From positions 310,001 through 374,000 of the forward strand of contig NZ_BCRN01000004.1 in assembly GCF_001552615.1 (NCBI RefSeq): DNA of 64,000 nucleotides, written 5' to 3'. Shown here piece after piece: positions 26,670 through 35,268 of this stretch. The notes beneath the pieces are model-generated. The model saw nothing but the letters and a program-made list of their open reading frames with translations. It did no database searches and was not told the DNA's origin. Every line of letters starts with the position of its first letter. Position 1 is the first letter of the stretch. The position numbers and the translations under genes are program-made. The DNA is from Millisia brevis NBRC 105863. Lineage in GTDB: Bacteria; Actinomycetota; Actinomycetes; Mycobacteriales; Mycobacteriaceae.

Positions 26670-27215
26670 TCAGGGGCGGCCCGCGGTCGGCTCGGGTGTC
26701 TCCGTGCCGGCGAGAGCCGGGGCGGTCTCCCGGAGATCCTCGGGGAATGCGAATCGCCGCAGCGCCCAGAACCGGAAGGCCATCTGCGCCAGGTTGCCGA
26801 TGATGTAGTTGAGAACGAAGTCCATCAACACCAGGGCGGTGCGGCTGTCGAGCTCGGCGCGGACGTTCAGCAGGTTGTTGGCCACCCACATCGGCGTCGC
26901 CGCGATCAGCACACCGATACCGCTGATTCCGAAGAACAGCAGTGCCTCGTGGTGCATGCGGCGGCCGCCGCGGTTTTTGAACGACCAGCCCCGATTGAGC
27001 AGGTAGCTGAGGATGGTCGCCATGACGCCCGAGATGATCTTGGCGATCGTCGGCTTCTGCTCCATGACCGTGAGGGCCAACGAGTAGAAGATGACCAGAT
27101 CGAATACCATCGTGGTCGCTCCGACGATTGCAAATTTGAGCAATTCGGAGTGCCTGATGACGATCTCACGCAACGGTCGAGGCAGGGCCTCGACGACGGT
27201 CTGGACAAGTGGCAC
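26670..27215 (-). CDS. GtrA-family membrane protein
   Basis: 181 residues with four hydrophobic helices (FAIVGATTMVFDLVIFYSLAL, IISGVMATILSYLLNRGWSF, LLFFGISGIGVLIAATPMW, ALVLMDFVLNYIIGNLAQMAFRFWAL), the GtrA plan; RGWSFKNRGG is a typical family motif. GtrA proteins are thought to help move lipid-linked sugars across the membrane. It corresponds in position to Rv3277, beside purK, and is divergent from it across 90 bp. Start GTG 27215. Confidence 0.9.
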   Translation of the reverse strand: MPLVQTVVEALPRPLREIVIRHSELLKFAIVGATTMVFDLVIFYSLALTVMEQKPTIAKIISGVMATILSYLLNRGWSFKNRGGRRMHHEALLFFGISGIGVLIAATPMWVANNLLNVRAELDSRTALVLMDFVLNYIIGNLAQMAFRFWALRRFAFPEDLRETAPALAGTETPEPTAGRP

Positions 27216-27305
27216 GGCTTACCAGACTACTCGAGCTGTCGTCCGAGTCGACTTTCGGCACGCTGCAGCGGGCCGCGCCCGGCAGGACATGACACGATAC
27301 CCAGC

Positions 27306-28547
27306 GTGACCGCACCCTCGCAGCGCTCCGTCCACCACCGGGCCCTCCCGGTGGTGGCCATGGTCGGCGGCGGCCAATTGGCCCGGATGACCCATCAGGC
27401 CGCGGTGGCCCTCGGACAGACCCTCCGTGTCCTCGCCGCCGACGCGGGTGACCCGGCGGCCCTGGTCAGCCCGAACGTCGTCCTCGGTTCCCACGACGAT
27501 CTCGACGCGCTGCGGCGCGTCGCCGAGGGCGCCACCGCGCTGACCTTCGACCACGAACACGTACCGACCGAGTACCTGCGGACGCTGGTCACCGAGGGAG
27601 TGGCGGTCCACCCGCCGCCGGAGGCGCTGATCTTCGCGCAGGACAAGGCGGCGATGCGCCGCCGGCTCGCCGAACTCGGCTACCCGGTGCCGCCGTTCGC
27701 CGTGGTCGCGACGGTCGACGAGGTGCGGCAGTTCGTCGCCGAGCACGGTCCGGCGGTGCTCAAGACCACCCGCGGCGGATACGACGGCCGCGGCGTCTGG
27801 TTCATCGAGCCGCCCACCGACGACGATGTCGACTTCGACGCCCGGGTCTCGGAGATCCTCGCGAGCGGTGTCGACATCCTGATCGAGCAGCGCGTGCCGA
27901 TGGTGCGCGAGCTGTCGGCGATGGTGGCGCGCTCGCCCTACGGCCAGGGTGCGGCGTGGCCGGTGGTCGAGACGGTGCAGCGCAACGGCCAGTGCGCGGT
28001 GGTCCTCGCGCCCGCCCCCGGGCTGTCCGAGGAACGGTCGCGGGCCGCCCAGGAGATGGCGTTGGGCCTGGCGCAGATCCTCGGCACGGTCGGGGTGATG
28101 GCGGTCGAGATGTTCGAGACCGTCGACGGGCTGGTGATCAACGAACTGGCGATGCGCCCGCACAACTCGGGGCATTGGTCGATGAACGGCTGCGTCACCT
28201 CCCAGTTCGAGCAGCACGTCCGGGCGGTCGTCGACTATCCGCTCGGCGCGACGACCGCGACCGCGCCGGTGACCGTCATGGCCAATGTGCTCGGCGCGCC
28301 CGAGACGCCGACGATGTCGATGGACGAGCGGGTCCACCACCTGATGGCGCGCTTCCCGGATGCGCACGTGCATCTCTACGGCAAGGGCGAACGCAAGGAC
28401 CGCAAGATCGGCCACGTGAACATCGTCGGACCGGCGACCTCGAGCCCGAACGACCCGGCCTCGGTCGCGGCGATCCGCGAGAAGGCCGAACTCGCGGCGC
28501 ACTGGTTGTCCCACGGCGAATGGACCGACGGATGGAAGCCGGAATGA
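27306..28547 (+). CDS. purK: N5-carboxyaminoimidazole ribonucleotide synthase
   Basis: 413 residues, an ATP-grasp enzyme converting AIR to N5-CAIR in purine synthesis. Motifs: [17 protein letters not shown] at the start, [14 protein letters not shown]-grasp [41 protein letters not shown], and [21 protein letters not shown] 27306 is chosen as the first codon of the family region; only a short leader is left after the nearest plausible -10. Its stop overlaps the purE ATG (ATGA). Confidence 0.96.
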   Translation: MTAPSQRSVHHRALPVVAMVGGGQLARMTHQAAVALGQTLRVLAADAGDPAALVSPNVVLGSHDDLDALRRVAEGATALTFDHEHVPTEYLRTLVTEGVAVHPPPEALIFAQDKAAMRRRLAELGYPVPPFAVVATVDEVRQFVAEHGPAVLKTTRGGYDGRGVWFIEPPTDDDVDFDARVSEILASGVDILIEQRVPMVRELSAMVARSPYGQGAAWPVVETVQRNGQCAVVLAPAPGLSEERSRAAQEMALGLAQILGTVGVMAVEMFETVDGLVINELAMRPHNSGHWSMNGCVTSQFEQHVRAVVDYPLGATTATAPVTVMANVLGAPETPTMSMDERVHHLMARFPDAHVHLYGKGERKDRKIGHVNIVGPATSSPNDPASVAAIREKAELAAHWLSHGEWTDGWKPE

Positions 28548-29065
28548 CCACCCCCGAAGCAGCACAACCCGCCCCGCCCGTCGGCATCATCATGGGCAGC
28601 GATTCCGACTGGCCGACGATGGAACCGGCCGCCGAGGCGCTGGCCGAGTTCGGTCTGCGCTTCGAGGTCGGCGTCGTCTCGGCGCACCGCACCCCCGACC
28701 GGATGCTCGACTACGCCCGCACCGCGGCCGACCGCGGGGTGCGGGTGATCATCGCCGGAGCCGGGGGAGCCGCCCACCTGCCGGGCATGGTCGCCGCCGC
28801 CACCCCGCTGCCGGTGATCGGCGTGCCGGTGCCGCTGAAGTATCTCGACGGGATGGACTCGCTGCTGTCGATCGTCCAGATGCCGGCCGGGGTGCCGGTG
28901 GCGACGGTGTCGATCGGCGGCGGCCGCAACGCCGGACTGCTCGCCGTGCGCATCCTCGGCGCCTCGGACGCCGGCTTGCGCACCCGCATGGTGCGTTTCC
29001 AGGAGGACCTGGAGCGGCTGGTCGAGCAGAAGGACGATGCGCTGCGCCGGAAACTGCTCGGCTAG
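28544..29065 (+). CDS. purE: N5-carboxyaminoimidazole ribonucleotide mutase
   Basis: 173 residues of the class I PurE family, which moves the carboxylate of N5-CAIR to give CAIR. Motifs: [65 protein letters not shown] and [22 protein letters not shown] 28544 overlaps the purK stop as ATGA, so the two consecutive steps are coupled in translation. Confidence 0.96.
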   Translation: MTTPEAAQPAPPVGIIMGSDSDWPTMEPAAEALAEFGLRFEVGVVSAHRTPDRMLDYARTAADRGVRVIIAGAGGAAHLPGMVAAATPLPVIGVPVPLKYLDGMDSLLSIVQMPAGVPVATVSIGGGRNAGLLAVRILGASDAGLRTRMVRFQEDLERLVEQKDDALRRKLLG

Positions 29066-29081
29066 CGGAACGGTGGGTGCG

Positions 29082-29555
29082 ATGAAGGCGCGGGTCGGGC
29101 GGCTGCGGACCGCCGCGCGCGGCAAGACATCGGTCGTGGTGGTGACCGCGGTGGCCCTGCTCTGGGGGCGGATCTGCGGCGGCCGGGGGTCCTGGAACCC
29201 GGAGTACCGGCTCTACGTCTGCGCCGGGATGCGCGCCGGCTTCGCCCGCGGCGGCACCTGCGTCGGCGGGGTCTTCCTCACCGGCACGGCCGAACCGCGC
29301 GATCGGTTGCTGAGGCACGAGGCCGTACACGCGGATCAGTGGGCACGCCACGGCGTGACCTTCCCGTTCCGGTACCTGCGCGAGGAGATGCGCAACCCCG
29401 GCGTGAAGAACCGCTTCGAGGTGGCCGCCGGTCTCGAGGACGGCGGCTACGTCAAGCGCGGCGGAACGGTCCCCGAACCCGCCCCGAAGCGCCGACCGAA
29501 GAGCCGGCCGGCGACCGATCCGAATGCGAACGGCCACCGACCGGCAGCGGACTAG
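29082..29555 (+). CDS. membrane-anchored hypothetical protein with an HExxH motif
   Basis: 157 residues, start ATG 29082 (GTG 29073 possible). A single hydrophobic stretch near residues 15-28 (KTSVVVVTAVALLWGRICG) is followed by a compact domain with GGTCVGGVFLTG and RHEAVHADQWARHG. HEAVH satisfies the HExxH zinc-protease signature, but no third metal ligand is obvious. The tail is Pro/Lys/Arg-rich. Located 16 bp after purE and possibly in its transcript. I do not recognise the family; the protease reading is only a motif match. Confidence 0.65.
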   Translation: MKARVGRLRTAARGKTSVVVVTAVALLWGRICGGRGSWNPEYRLYVCAGMRAGFARGGTCVGGVFLTGTAEPRDRLLRHEAVHADQWARHGVTFPFRYLREEMRNPGVKNRFEVAAGLEDGGYVKRGGTVPEPAPKRRPKSRPATDPNANGHRPAAD

Positions 29556-29564
29556 TTTTCGGCC

Positions 29565-30386
29565 CTAGTTGCCGTCGAAGGTGGCCGAGCGTCGACCCAG
29601 GAAGGCCGACAGCGCCTCGGTGTGATCGGCGGTGTGATGGGACAGCGCCTGCAGGGCCGCGGACAGCTCGAGCAGGGTGTCCAGGTCGACCCGCTGCCCC
29701 TCGCGCAGCAGCCGCTTGGTCATCCGCAGCGCGTTCGGCGGATTGACCGCCACCCGGTCGGCCAACTCCCGCGCGGCGGTCAGCAGGTTCTCCGGTTCGA
29801 CGACCCGCGAGACCATGCCCCATTCCAGGGCGGTCGCGGCGTCGACCCGATCACCGGTGAAGGACATCTCCGCGGCCCGGGCCGCGCCGATCGCCCGCGG
29901 CAGCAGCCACGCGCCGCCGTCGCCGGGGATGATGCCGAGCTTGACGAACGACTCCGCGAAGAAGGCGGTCGACGAGGCGATCCGCATATCGCACATCATC
30001 GCCAGATCGCAGCCCGCGCCGACCGCCGGACCGTTGACCGCGGCGATGATCGGCACCTCACAGTGGTAGATCGCCTTCGGGATGCGCTGGATGCCGGTGC
30101 GGTACCCCTCGCGCAGCTTGTGCGGCGCGCCGCCGAACATGCCGGCCCGATCGGCCATGTCCTTGACGTTGCCGCCGGCGGAGAAGGCGCTGCCCGCGCC
30201 GGTCAGGATCACGACGCGGGTGTCGATATCGGCGTTGGCTTCCGCGGCCAGATCGACCAGCCGCGCGATGACGTCGGCATCCGAGATCGGGTTGCGCTGG
30301 TCGGGGAGGTTGAGCGTCCAGGTGACGACGTTGCCGTCCTTGCTGCTGATAACCGCATCGGATGGGGAAACAGCATCGGCCGCCAT
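29565..30386 (-). CDS. enoyl-CoA hydratase/isomerase family protein
   Basis: 273 residues of the crotonase fold: VILTGAGSAFSAGGNVKDM (oxyanion-hole strand), IPKAIYHCEVPIIAAVNGPAVGAGCDLAMMCD (second oxyanion Gly) and AFFAESFVKLGIIPGDGGAWLLPRAIG (acid/base region). Where many hydratases have a catalytic Glu, the segment reads SFVKLGIIPGDGG, so the reaction (hydratase, isomerase or other) is not decided. AAGGAG precedes ATG 30386. Probably acts in acyl-CoA breakdown. Confidence 0.9.
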   Translation of the reverse strand: MAADAVSPSDAVISSKDGNVVTWTLNLPDQRNPISDADVIARLVDLAAEANADIDTRVVILTGAGSAFSAGGNVKDMADRAGMFGGAPHKLREGYRTGIQRIPKAIYHCEVPIIAAVNGPAVGAGCDLAMMCDMRIASSTAFFAESFVKLGIIPGDGGAWLLPRAIGAARAAEMSFTGDRVDAATALEWGMVSRVVEPENLLTAARELADRVAVNPPNALRMTKRLLREGQRVDLDTLLELSAALQALSHHTADHTEALSAFLGRRSATFDGN

Positions 30387-30508
30387 CGGGGCTCCTTCAC
30401 ATCGGGTGGGGTCGGCCGGCGGGGTGCCACCGGCCGCCTCACCCTACAAAGCCGAGCCCACCGGTTGGGGTGAACGGACGGGTTGGGTGCCCGTCCGGAC
30501 GGGCTCGG

Positions 30509-31030
30509 TCAGGCCTGCGGCCCCTTGGCCCGGGCGGCGTCGACCGACTGCAGGGCCTCGCGCAGTTCGGCGAGCCAGTCCTCTTCGTGCTGACCGACCA
30601 GGCGCACGCACCACGCCAGCGCGTCGGAGCGGGAACGGGCGACCCCGGCGTCGACCAGGGTGTCCAGGACGCGGCGCTGCGGCTGGCGCAGTCGCGTCAT
30701 CACCGGAGCGGAGACGTGCGTCCACAGCTCGCCGTACTCGCCGACCCGCACACCCCACGACACCTTGCGCTCGAACCGTGCCTGCGCCTCCCGGGCGATC
30801 GCCATGCGCGCCTCGCGGGTGTCCTCCCGGAAGCCGCGGGACCGCCCGGCGCGCTTCTCGTCCAGCTCTGCCTCGCTCTCCTCGCGCCCCTCGGCGCGTT
30901 CGACGTCGCCGGGGGAGAGCACCACGACGATCTCCTCCCGATCGACGGTGACCTCCGGCTCGCCGGCGCCGGACCACTCGGCGGGCAGCCGACCTCCGAA
31001 CCATCCCTGAACCTTCTCGTTTGTAATCAT
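30509..31030 (-). CDS. hypothetical protein with palindrome over its start codon
   Basis: 173 residues from ATG 31030. The N-terminal half holds beta segments (EVTVDREEIVVVLSP) then a charged helix rich in Arg/Glu; the C-terminal half reads VLDTLVDAGVARSRSDALAWCVRLVGQHEEDWLAELREAL, where RSRSDALAWCVRLV resembles the helix pair of ribbon-helix-helix regulators. An 18-bp perfect palindrome covers the start codon (31021-31038), consistent with autoregulation if this protein binds DNA. The regulator reading is inference; no family is recognised. Confidence 0.65.
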   Translation of the reverse strand: MITNEKVQGWFGGRLPAEWSGAGEPEVTVDREEIVVVLSPGDVERAEGREESEAELDEKRAGRSRGFREDTREARMAIAREAQARFERKVSWGVRVGEYGELWTHVSAPVMTRLRQPQRRVLDTLVDAGVARSRSDALAWCVRLVGQHEEDWLAELREALQSVDAARAKGPQA

Positions 31031-31038
31031 GATTACAA
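31021..31038. promoter_or_regulatory. 18-bp perfect palindrome over a start codon
   Basis: TTGTAATCATGATTACAA; its centre CATG contains the ATG of the leftward gene starting at 31030. It is AT-rich in a GC-rich region, which makes chance unlikely. Likely an operator for a protein that blocks transcription or translation start. Confidence 0.65.
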
Positions 31039-31105
31039 CGTTACACCGCAGGTCGGGGTATGTCCGCTGCATTGGATCGCGATCAGGTCCGGGATGATTC
31101 GGCCC

Positions 31106-31135
31106 TTGCTTCTATTGCGTTTCTTGAAATAGGAT
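31106..31135 (+). promoter_or_regulatory. putative promoter of the AbiEi-like gene
   Basis: TTGCTT (31106-31111) and TAGGAT (31130-31135) are 18 bp apart. The predicted start of transcription is near 31142, favouring GTG 31146 over the in-frame ATG 31134, which overlaps the -10 box. Confidence 0.5.
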
Positions 31136-31145
31136 GTTTCGCATT

Positions 31146-32231
31146 GTGAGAAACGTAGCTTCGGGAGAAAGCCAACTGATCGAGCGCGCTCTCCGGAGCA
31201 TTGCCGATCTGCTTCCCGAGTCGTGGTCGGTGCGGGAGCGCCCGGCGGATGCGGGTGGCGGTTCGACGGAACTGATCGACCTGGTCACTCCGGACGGCGA
31301 GGTCCGCATCACGTTCGACGTCGAAGCGGTGCGATCGGGTTCCGTCCCGACCGGGTATCTGATGAGCGCATTGCGCGAATCGGTGCGACAAGCCCCCCGT
31401 CCGCTGTTGTTCGTAACGGACTATCTCGGGCCGACACTGCGGCGTGCGTTGATCGACGCCCGCGTCAGCTTCGCCGACGGGACCGGGTGGGTTCACCTCG
31501 CGGCCGAGGATCCCCTCGTCCTGATCACCGGCGAGGGAGCCTCGCGGTCACCGCGCTCCGGGCGTTCCGCCGCGATCGTGCGCATGAACGGAGTCGCCGT
31601 GGGGCGGATCATCCGTCAGTTGGCGGTCGCGACTCCACCCATCGGCGTCCGCGCCCTTGCCGACCGTGCCGCGGTGTCTCCGGGGTCGGTCTCCAAGTTG
31701 CTGGCAACCCTGGCCGCCGAGGGCATCGTCGATCGTGACGAACGCGGCGGGGTGGCGGTGGTACGTCGCCGGGAACTCGTGCAGCGGTGGACGCGTGACT
31801 ACGCCTTTGCCCGGACCAACGTCGACGTCGGGTACTACATCGCCCCACGCGGACTCGACAGGACCCTGGCTCGCCTGCAGGCGGCGTCGCTGCCTGCCGT
31901 CCTGACCGGATCGGCCGCGGCACGCCGCCTTCTTCCCGATGGTGTGGTGTCCGTCGTCCCACTTCGTTTGCTGGCGCTCTACACCGATCAGCCGCGGGCC
32001 ATGGCGGCCGAGCTCGGCTTGATCGACGCGGACCCGGCGACCGCCAACGTCGTCCTGGCCGTTCCCGCCGACCGGGAGATCCTTGCCGCGGCGGATGGTG
32101 GCCCGACGCCGGCGCCGGCGGCGATCGTCCTCGCCGACCTGCTGACCCTGCCCAACCGATCCGATGCGGAGGCAGAGCAACTCATCGATGTTCTTGCGCG
32201 TGACGACGAGGGGTGGGGGGACCGGCCATGA
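31146..32231 (+). CDS. AbiEi-like antitoxin/regulator with winged helix
   Basis: 361 residues. An N-terminal half (LITFDVEAVRSG region and LLFVTDYLGPTLRRALIDARVSFADGTGWVHL) recalls restriction-like or transcription-linked folds; a winged helix follows (IGVRALADRAAVSPGSVSKLLATLAAEGIVDRD, about residues 170-205); the C-terminal part (YYIAPRGLDRTLARLQAASLPAVLTGSAAARRLLP) resembles the second domain of type IV AbiEi antitoxins. Its stop overlaps the start of a broken gene that looks like its partner. So this is probably an orphan regulator of a former toxin-antitoxin pair. Start GTG 31146 by promoter spacing. Confidence 0.65.
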   Translation: MRNVASGESQLIERALRSIADLLPESWSVRERPADAGGGSTELIDLVTPDGEVRITFDVEAVRSGSVPTGYLMSALRESVRQAPRPLLFVTDYLGPTLRRALIDARVSFADGTGWVHLAAEDPLVLITGEGASRSPRSGRSAAIVRMNGVAVGRIIRQLAVATPPIGVRALADRAAVSPGSVSKLLATLAAEGIVDRDERGGVAVVRRRELVQRWTRDYAFARTNVDVGYYIAPRGLDRTLARLQAASLPAVLTGSAAARRLLPDGVVSVVPLRLLALYTDQPRAMAAELGLIDADPATANVVLAVPADREILAAADGGPTPAPAAIVLADLLTLPNRSDAEAEQLIDVLARDDEGWGDRP

Positions 32232-32618
32232 ACGACACGACACCCGAGTACATCGCCGCCCGGCGTGACCGCTGAGGCCATCAAGATCGGTGAGCGCCTC
32301 GCGCAGGTCGACAGGCAGCCGGACAGGCTCAAGGAGAAGGATGCGCTCGACGCCTTTCGGCTGCTCCAGGCCATCGAGACCGCCGATCTCGTCCGCGGTT
32401 TCGAGGTCCATCGGCAAGACGAGCATGCCGCCCCGGTGACGATCGAGGCCATCGAGGTCTATCGAGCCCACGCTTCCACGCCCGACGGACGCATCGCTAG
32501 ACTGGCCGCCGATGCCGCCCGAGGCGACATGTCGGTCGCTCCGGCCTGCGCCGCCCTGGTCACCGATCTGCTTGCGGCCCTGCTTCTGTCGCGGCCGACA
32601 GAGGCGCCGGCCGGGTAG
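32228..32618 (+). pseudogene. remnant of nucleotidyltransferase-like (AbiEii-type) partner
   Basis: ATG 32228 overlaps the previous stop (ATGA) and opens a 15-codon frame, MNDTTPEYIAARRDR, ending at 32275. Another frame then runs from about 32265 to 32618 (117 codons from GTG 32265): TAEAIKIGERLAQVDRQPDRLKEKDALDAFRLLQAIET to ACAALVTDLLAALLL. Together they look like the first and last parts of one longer protein, typical of nucleotidyltransferase-like partners of such regulators, with the catalytic middle deleted and the frame shifted by one. No GS-x-D-type catalytic motif remains. I judge it non-functional; the exact family is inferred. Confidence 0.65.
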
Positions 32619-32628
32619 GGTTCGGCGA

Positions 32629-33423
32629 ATGCCCGCCTTCCTCACCTTTGTCCTGTTGGGCTGGCGGCGCGGATCGGCCTACCCGGCGGCGACGGCCGCC
32701 GGGGCGTTCACCAATACGGTGTTCGGGTTCATCAAGGCGGCGATCACGATGGGCGCCGTCGCCGCGGCCGGGGGGACGCTGGCGGGATACGACGCCCTCG
32801 ACGCCGCCACCTACGCCTGGCTGACCCAGGCGCTGATCGCGCCGGTCTACGTCTTCGTCTGGTCGGACTTCGCCGAGCGCATCCGCACCGGCGACGTCGC
32901 CGTCGACCTGGCGCGGCCGGTCGACCCCCAACTCCACTTCCTGGGGATGGACCTGGGGCGGGCGGCCTTCGCGTTGGTACCGCGCGGCGCCCCTCCGCTG
33001 CTGGTGGGCGCGGTGGTGACCGGTCTGGCGTTGCCCGCCGAGGTGTTGCCGTATCTGCTCGGCATCGTCAGCCTGGTTCTCGCTGTCGTGGTCTCGTTCG
33101 CGGCGCGGTGGTTGCTCAACCTCGCGGCGGTGTGGATGACCGAGATTCGCGGCCCGCTGACCCTGTACATGGTCGCGAGCAACATCTTGTGCGGACTGGT
33201 GGTGCCGGTCCACTGGTTCCCCGACTGGTTGGCGATGCTCGCCCGGGCGACCCCGTTCCCGTCGATGCTGCAGGCGCCGGTCGATGTCATCACCGGCCGG
33301 GTGACCGGCCTCGACGCCGTCGCGGTGCTCGGCGTGCAGGCGGGCTGGGCGGTGACGCTGCTGGTCGCCGGGCGACTGGTATGGAGACGGGTGGTCAACC
33401 GATTGGTGGTGCAGGGTGGCTGA
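32629..33423 (+). CDS. ABC-2 type transporter permease (first)
   Basis: 264 residues, ATG 32629, with six hydrophobic segments (for example VFGFIKAAITMGAVAAAGG, LPYLLGIVSLVLAVVVSFAARWLL, VLGVQAGWAVTLLVAGRLVWRR). The segment DFAERIRTGDVAVDLARPVDPQLHFL is characteristic of the ABC-2 permeases of the PF06182 type, found as pairs with an ATPase. Overlaps the next permease gene by 8 bp. Probably an exporter; substrate unknown. Confidence 0.88.
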   Translation: MPAFLTFVLLGWRRGSAYPAATAAGAFTNTVFGFIKAAITMGAVAAAGGTLAGYDALDAATYAWLTQALIAPVYVFVWSDFAERIRTGDVAVDLARPVDPQLHFLGMDLGRAAFALVPRGAPPLLVGAVVTGLALPAEVLPYLLGIVSLVLAVVVSFAARWLLNLAAVWMTEIRGPLTLYMVASNILCGLVVPVHWFPDWLAMLARATPFPSMLQAPVDVITGRVTGLDAVAVLGVQAGWAVTLLVAGRLVWRRVVNRLVVQGG

Positions 33424-34222
33424 TTCCGCGCTCGCGCCCTATGTCGCCGTCCTGCGTTCACGCGTGCGCTCCCAGACGGTGTACCGCCGCTCCTTCGCCC
33501 TGGAGGTGGTCGGTTCCGTCGGTGTCGGCATCATCGACCTCGCCGAGCTCTACGTGCTGTTCACCGCGGTCGACTCGCTCGGTGGACTGCGACTGCCCGC
33601 CGCGCTGCTGGTATTCGCGATGGCCGCCTTCGCCTTCGGGGTGGCGGACATGGTGATCGGTCACGTCGATCGGACACCTATGTACATCCGCACCGGCGTC
33701 CTCGACGCGTTGTTGCTGCGACCGATGCCGGTGCTCGCCCAACTGGCGACCAGCGACCTGCAACTGCGCCGCCTCGGCAGGATCGGCGTGGCGACGATCG
33801 CCCTGGCGGTCGCCGTCCATCTGACCGATCTGTCGCCCGACCCGGCGACGATCGCCATGGTGGCGGTCACCCTGATCAGCGGGTCGGTGATCTTCGGGGC
33901 GCTCTTCGTCTGCGCGGCGGCGCTGCAGTTCTGGTTGGTCGATGCCGCCGAGGTGGTCAACTCGTTCACCTACGGGGCGAACTACGTCTCCTCGTACTCC
34001 GGTGCGCTGCTGACCCTTCCGATGCGCGCCTTCGTCACCTTCGTCATTCCGGCGATGTTCGTCGCCTATCTGCCGACCCTGGCCCTGCTCGGCCTGCCGG
34101 GACCGGCGGGTACCCCCGCCTGGTTGGGCTATCTGTCACCGATCGCCGCCGTCGCGGCCTGCTGTATGGCCGGGCTGCTCTGGCGTCTGGGCCTTCGCCA
34201 CTACACGGGAACCGGATCATGA
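33416..34222 (+). CDS. ABC-2 type transporter permease (second)
   Basis: 268 residues from GTG 33416. Six membrane helices, with the family segment IGHVDRTPMYIRTGVLDALLLRPMPVLAQLATSDLQLRRLGRI after helix two and SFTYGANYVSSYSGALLTLPMRAFVTFVIPAMFVAYLP near the end. It forms a heterodimer with the preceding permease by analogy with related systems. The stop overlaps the ATPase start (ATGA). Confidence 0.88.
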   Translation: MADSALAPYVAVLRSRVRSQTVYRRSFALEVVGSVGVGIIDLAELYVLFTAVDSLGGLRLPAALLVFAMAAFAFGVADMVIGHVDRTPMYIRTGVLDALLLRPMPVLAQLATSDLQLRRLGRIGVATIALAVAVHLTDLSPDPATIAMVAVTLISGSVIFGALFVCAAALQFWLVDAAEVVNSFTYGANYVSSYSGALLTLPMRAFVTFVIPAMFVAYLPTLALLGLPGPAGTPAWLGYLSPIAAVAACCMAGLLWRLGLRHYTGTGS

Positions 34223-35268
34223 CCGCCATCATCGACACGCGAAACCTCACCCGCACCTTCACCATTCGCGGCGCCGGGCTGCGCCGGGCCCGACGCACCG
34301 TCGAGGCGGTGGTCGACCTGTCGGTGACCGTCACCGCCGGCAGCGCGGTCGGCTACATCGGGGCTAACGTTGCCGGCAAGTCGACCACCATCAAGATGCT
34401 CTGCGGAATCCTCAGCCCGACATCGGGATCGGTGCGCACCTGCGGCTTGGAGCCGCACCGGCGGCGCCGGGATCTCGCCCGCCGCATCGGCGTGGTCTTC
34501 GGGCAGCGCAGCCAACTCTGGTGGGACCTGCCGCTGATCGAATCGTTCGAGGCGCTCGCCGCGATCCACCGGCTCGCCCCCGCGGCCGCCGATCGGCGGC
34601 GCACCGAGTTGATCGACCGGCTCGACCTCGGCGACTTCCTCGACACCCCGGTCCGGCAACTGAGCCTCGGGCAGCGGATGCGCGGGGAGGTGGCCGCGGC
34701 CCTGCTGCACCGGCCGGAGCTGGTGATCCTCGACGAGCCGACGATCGGCCTCGACGTGCTCAGCAAGGAGCACCTGCGCCGCTTCCTGATCGAGCAGCGC
34801 CGCGAGCACGGCACCACGCTGCTGCTGACCACCCACGACATGGACGACGTCGACCGCCTCACCGACCGGGTTCTCGTGGTCGATCACGGCCGGCTGATCT
34901 TCGACGGCACCCTGCCCGGTCTGGTCGCCGAGGTCGGCGCGCAGCGCACCCTCGTCGTCGACCTGTCGGGCCCGACGCCGCCGCTGCGGGACGTCCCGAG
35001 AACGACTTTCCTCGGATCCGAGTTCGATGGCGCCCGGCAGAGCCTGGGGTTCTCCCCGGAACGCGTCTCGGCCGCCGAGGTGATCGGCGCGGTCGAACGG
35101 CGGGCGCCGATCCGGGATCTGAGCATCGTCGAACCGGATATCGAGGACGTCGTGCGGCGGATCTACCGATCCGGTGGGGTGCCGACCGTCCACTCGGGGC
35201 CCGTCGAACCGGAGGCGGGCGGCGACCCGGGGACGGGCGCCGACCGGGGGACTACAGGGTCCGGGTGA
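34219..35268 (+). CDS. ABC transporter ATPase with altered Walker A
   Basis: 349 residues, ATPase of the preceding two permeases. Signature LSLGQRMRGEVAAALLHRPEL, Walker B LVILDEPTIGLD and switch His in LLLTTHDMDD are normal. Walker A reads GANVAGKSTT where the family has G-P-N-G-A-G-K-S: the middle glycine of the loop is Val and the Pro is Ala. The codons around it (GGGGCTAACGTTGCC) are also less GC-rich than the neighbourhood. Lys and Ser of GKS are kept, so activity is possible but doubtful. The last 17 bp overlap the convergent TIGR03089 gene. Confidence 0.9.
   Translation: MTAIIDTRNLTRTFTIRGAGLRRARRTVEAVVDLSVTVTAGSAVGYIGANVAGKSTTIKMLCGILSPTSGSVRTCGLEPHRRRRDLARRIGVVFGQRSQLWWDLPLIESFEALAAIHRLAPAAADRRRTELIDRLDLGDFLDTPVRQLSLGQRMRGEVAAALLHRPELVILDEPTIGLDVLSKEHLRRFLIEQRREHGTTLLLTTHDMDDVDRLTDRVLVVDHGRLIFDGTLPGLVAEVGAQRTLVVDLSGPTPPLRDVPRTTFLGSEFDGARQSLGFSPERVSAAEVIGAVERRAPIRDLSIVEPDIEDVVRRIYRSGGVPTVHSGPVEPEAGGDPGTGADRGTTGSG

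Noticed and set aside
31134-31145. ATG 31134 as start of the AbiEi-like gene
   Set aside because: It overlaps the likely -10 box (TAGGAT at 31130-31135), so GTG 31146 is preferred.
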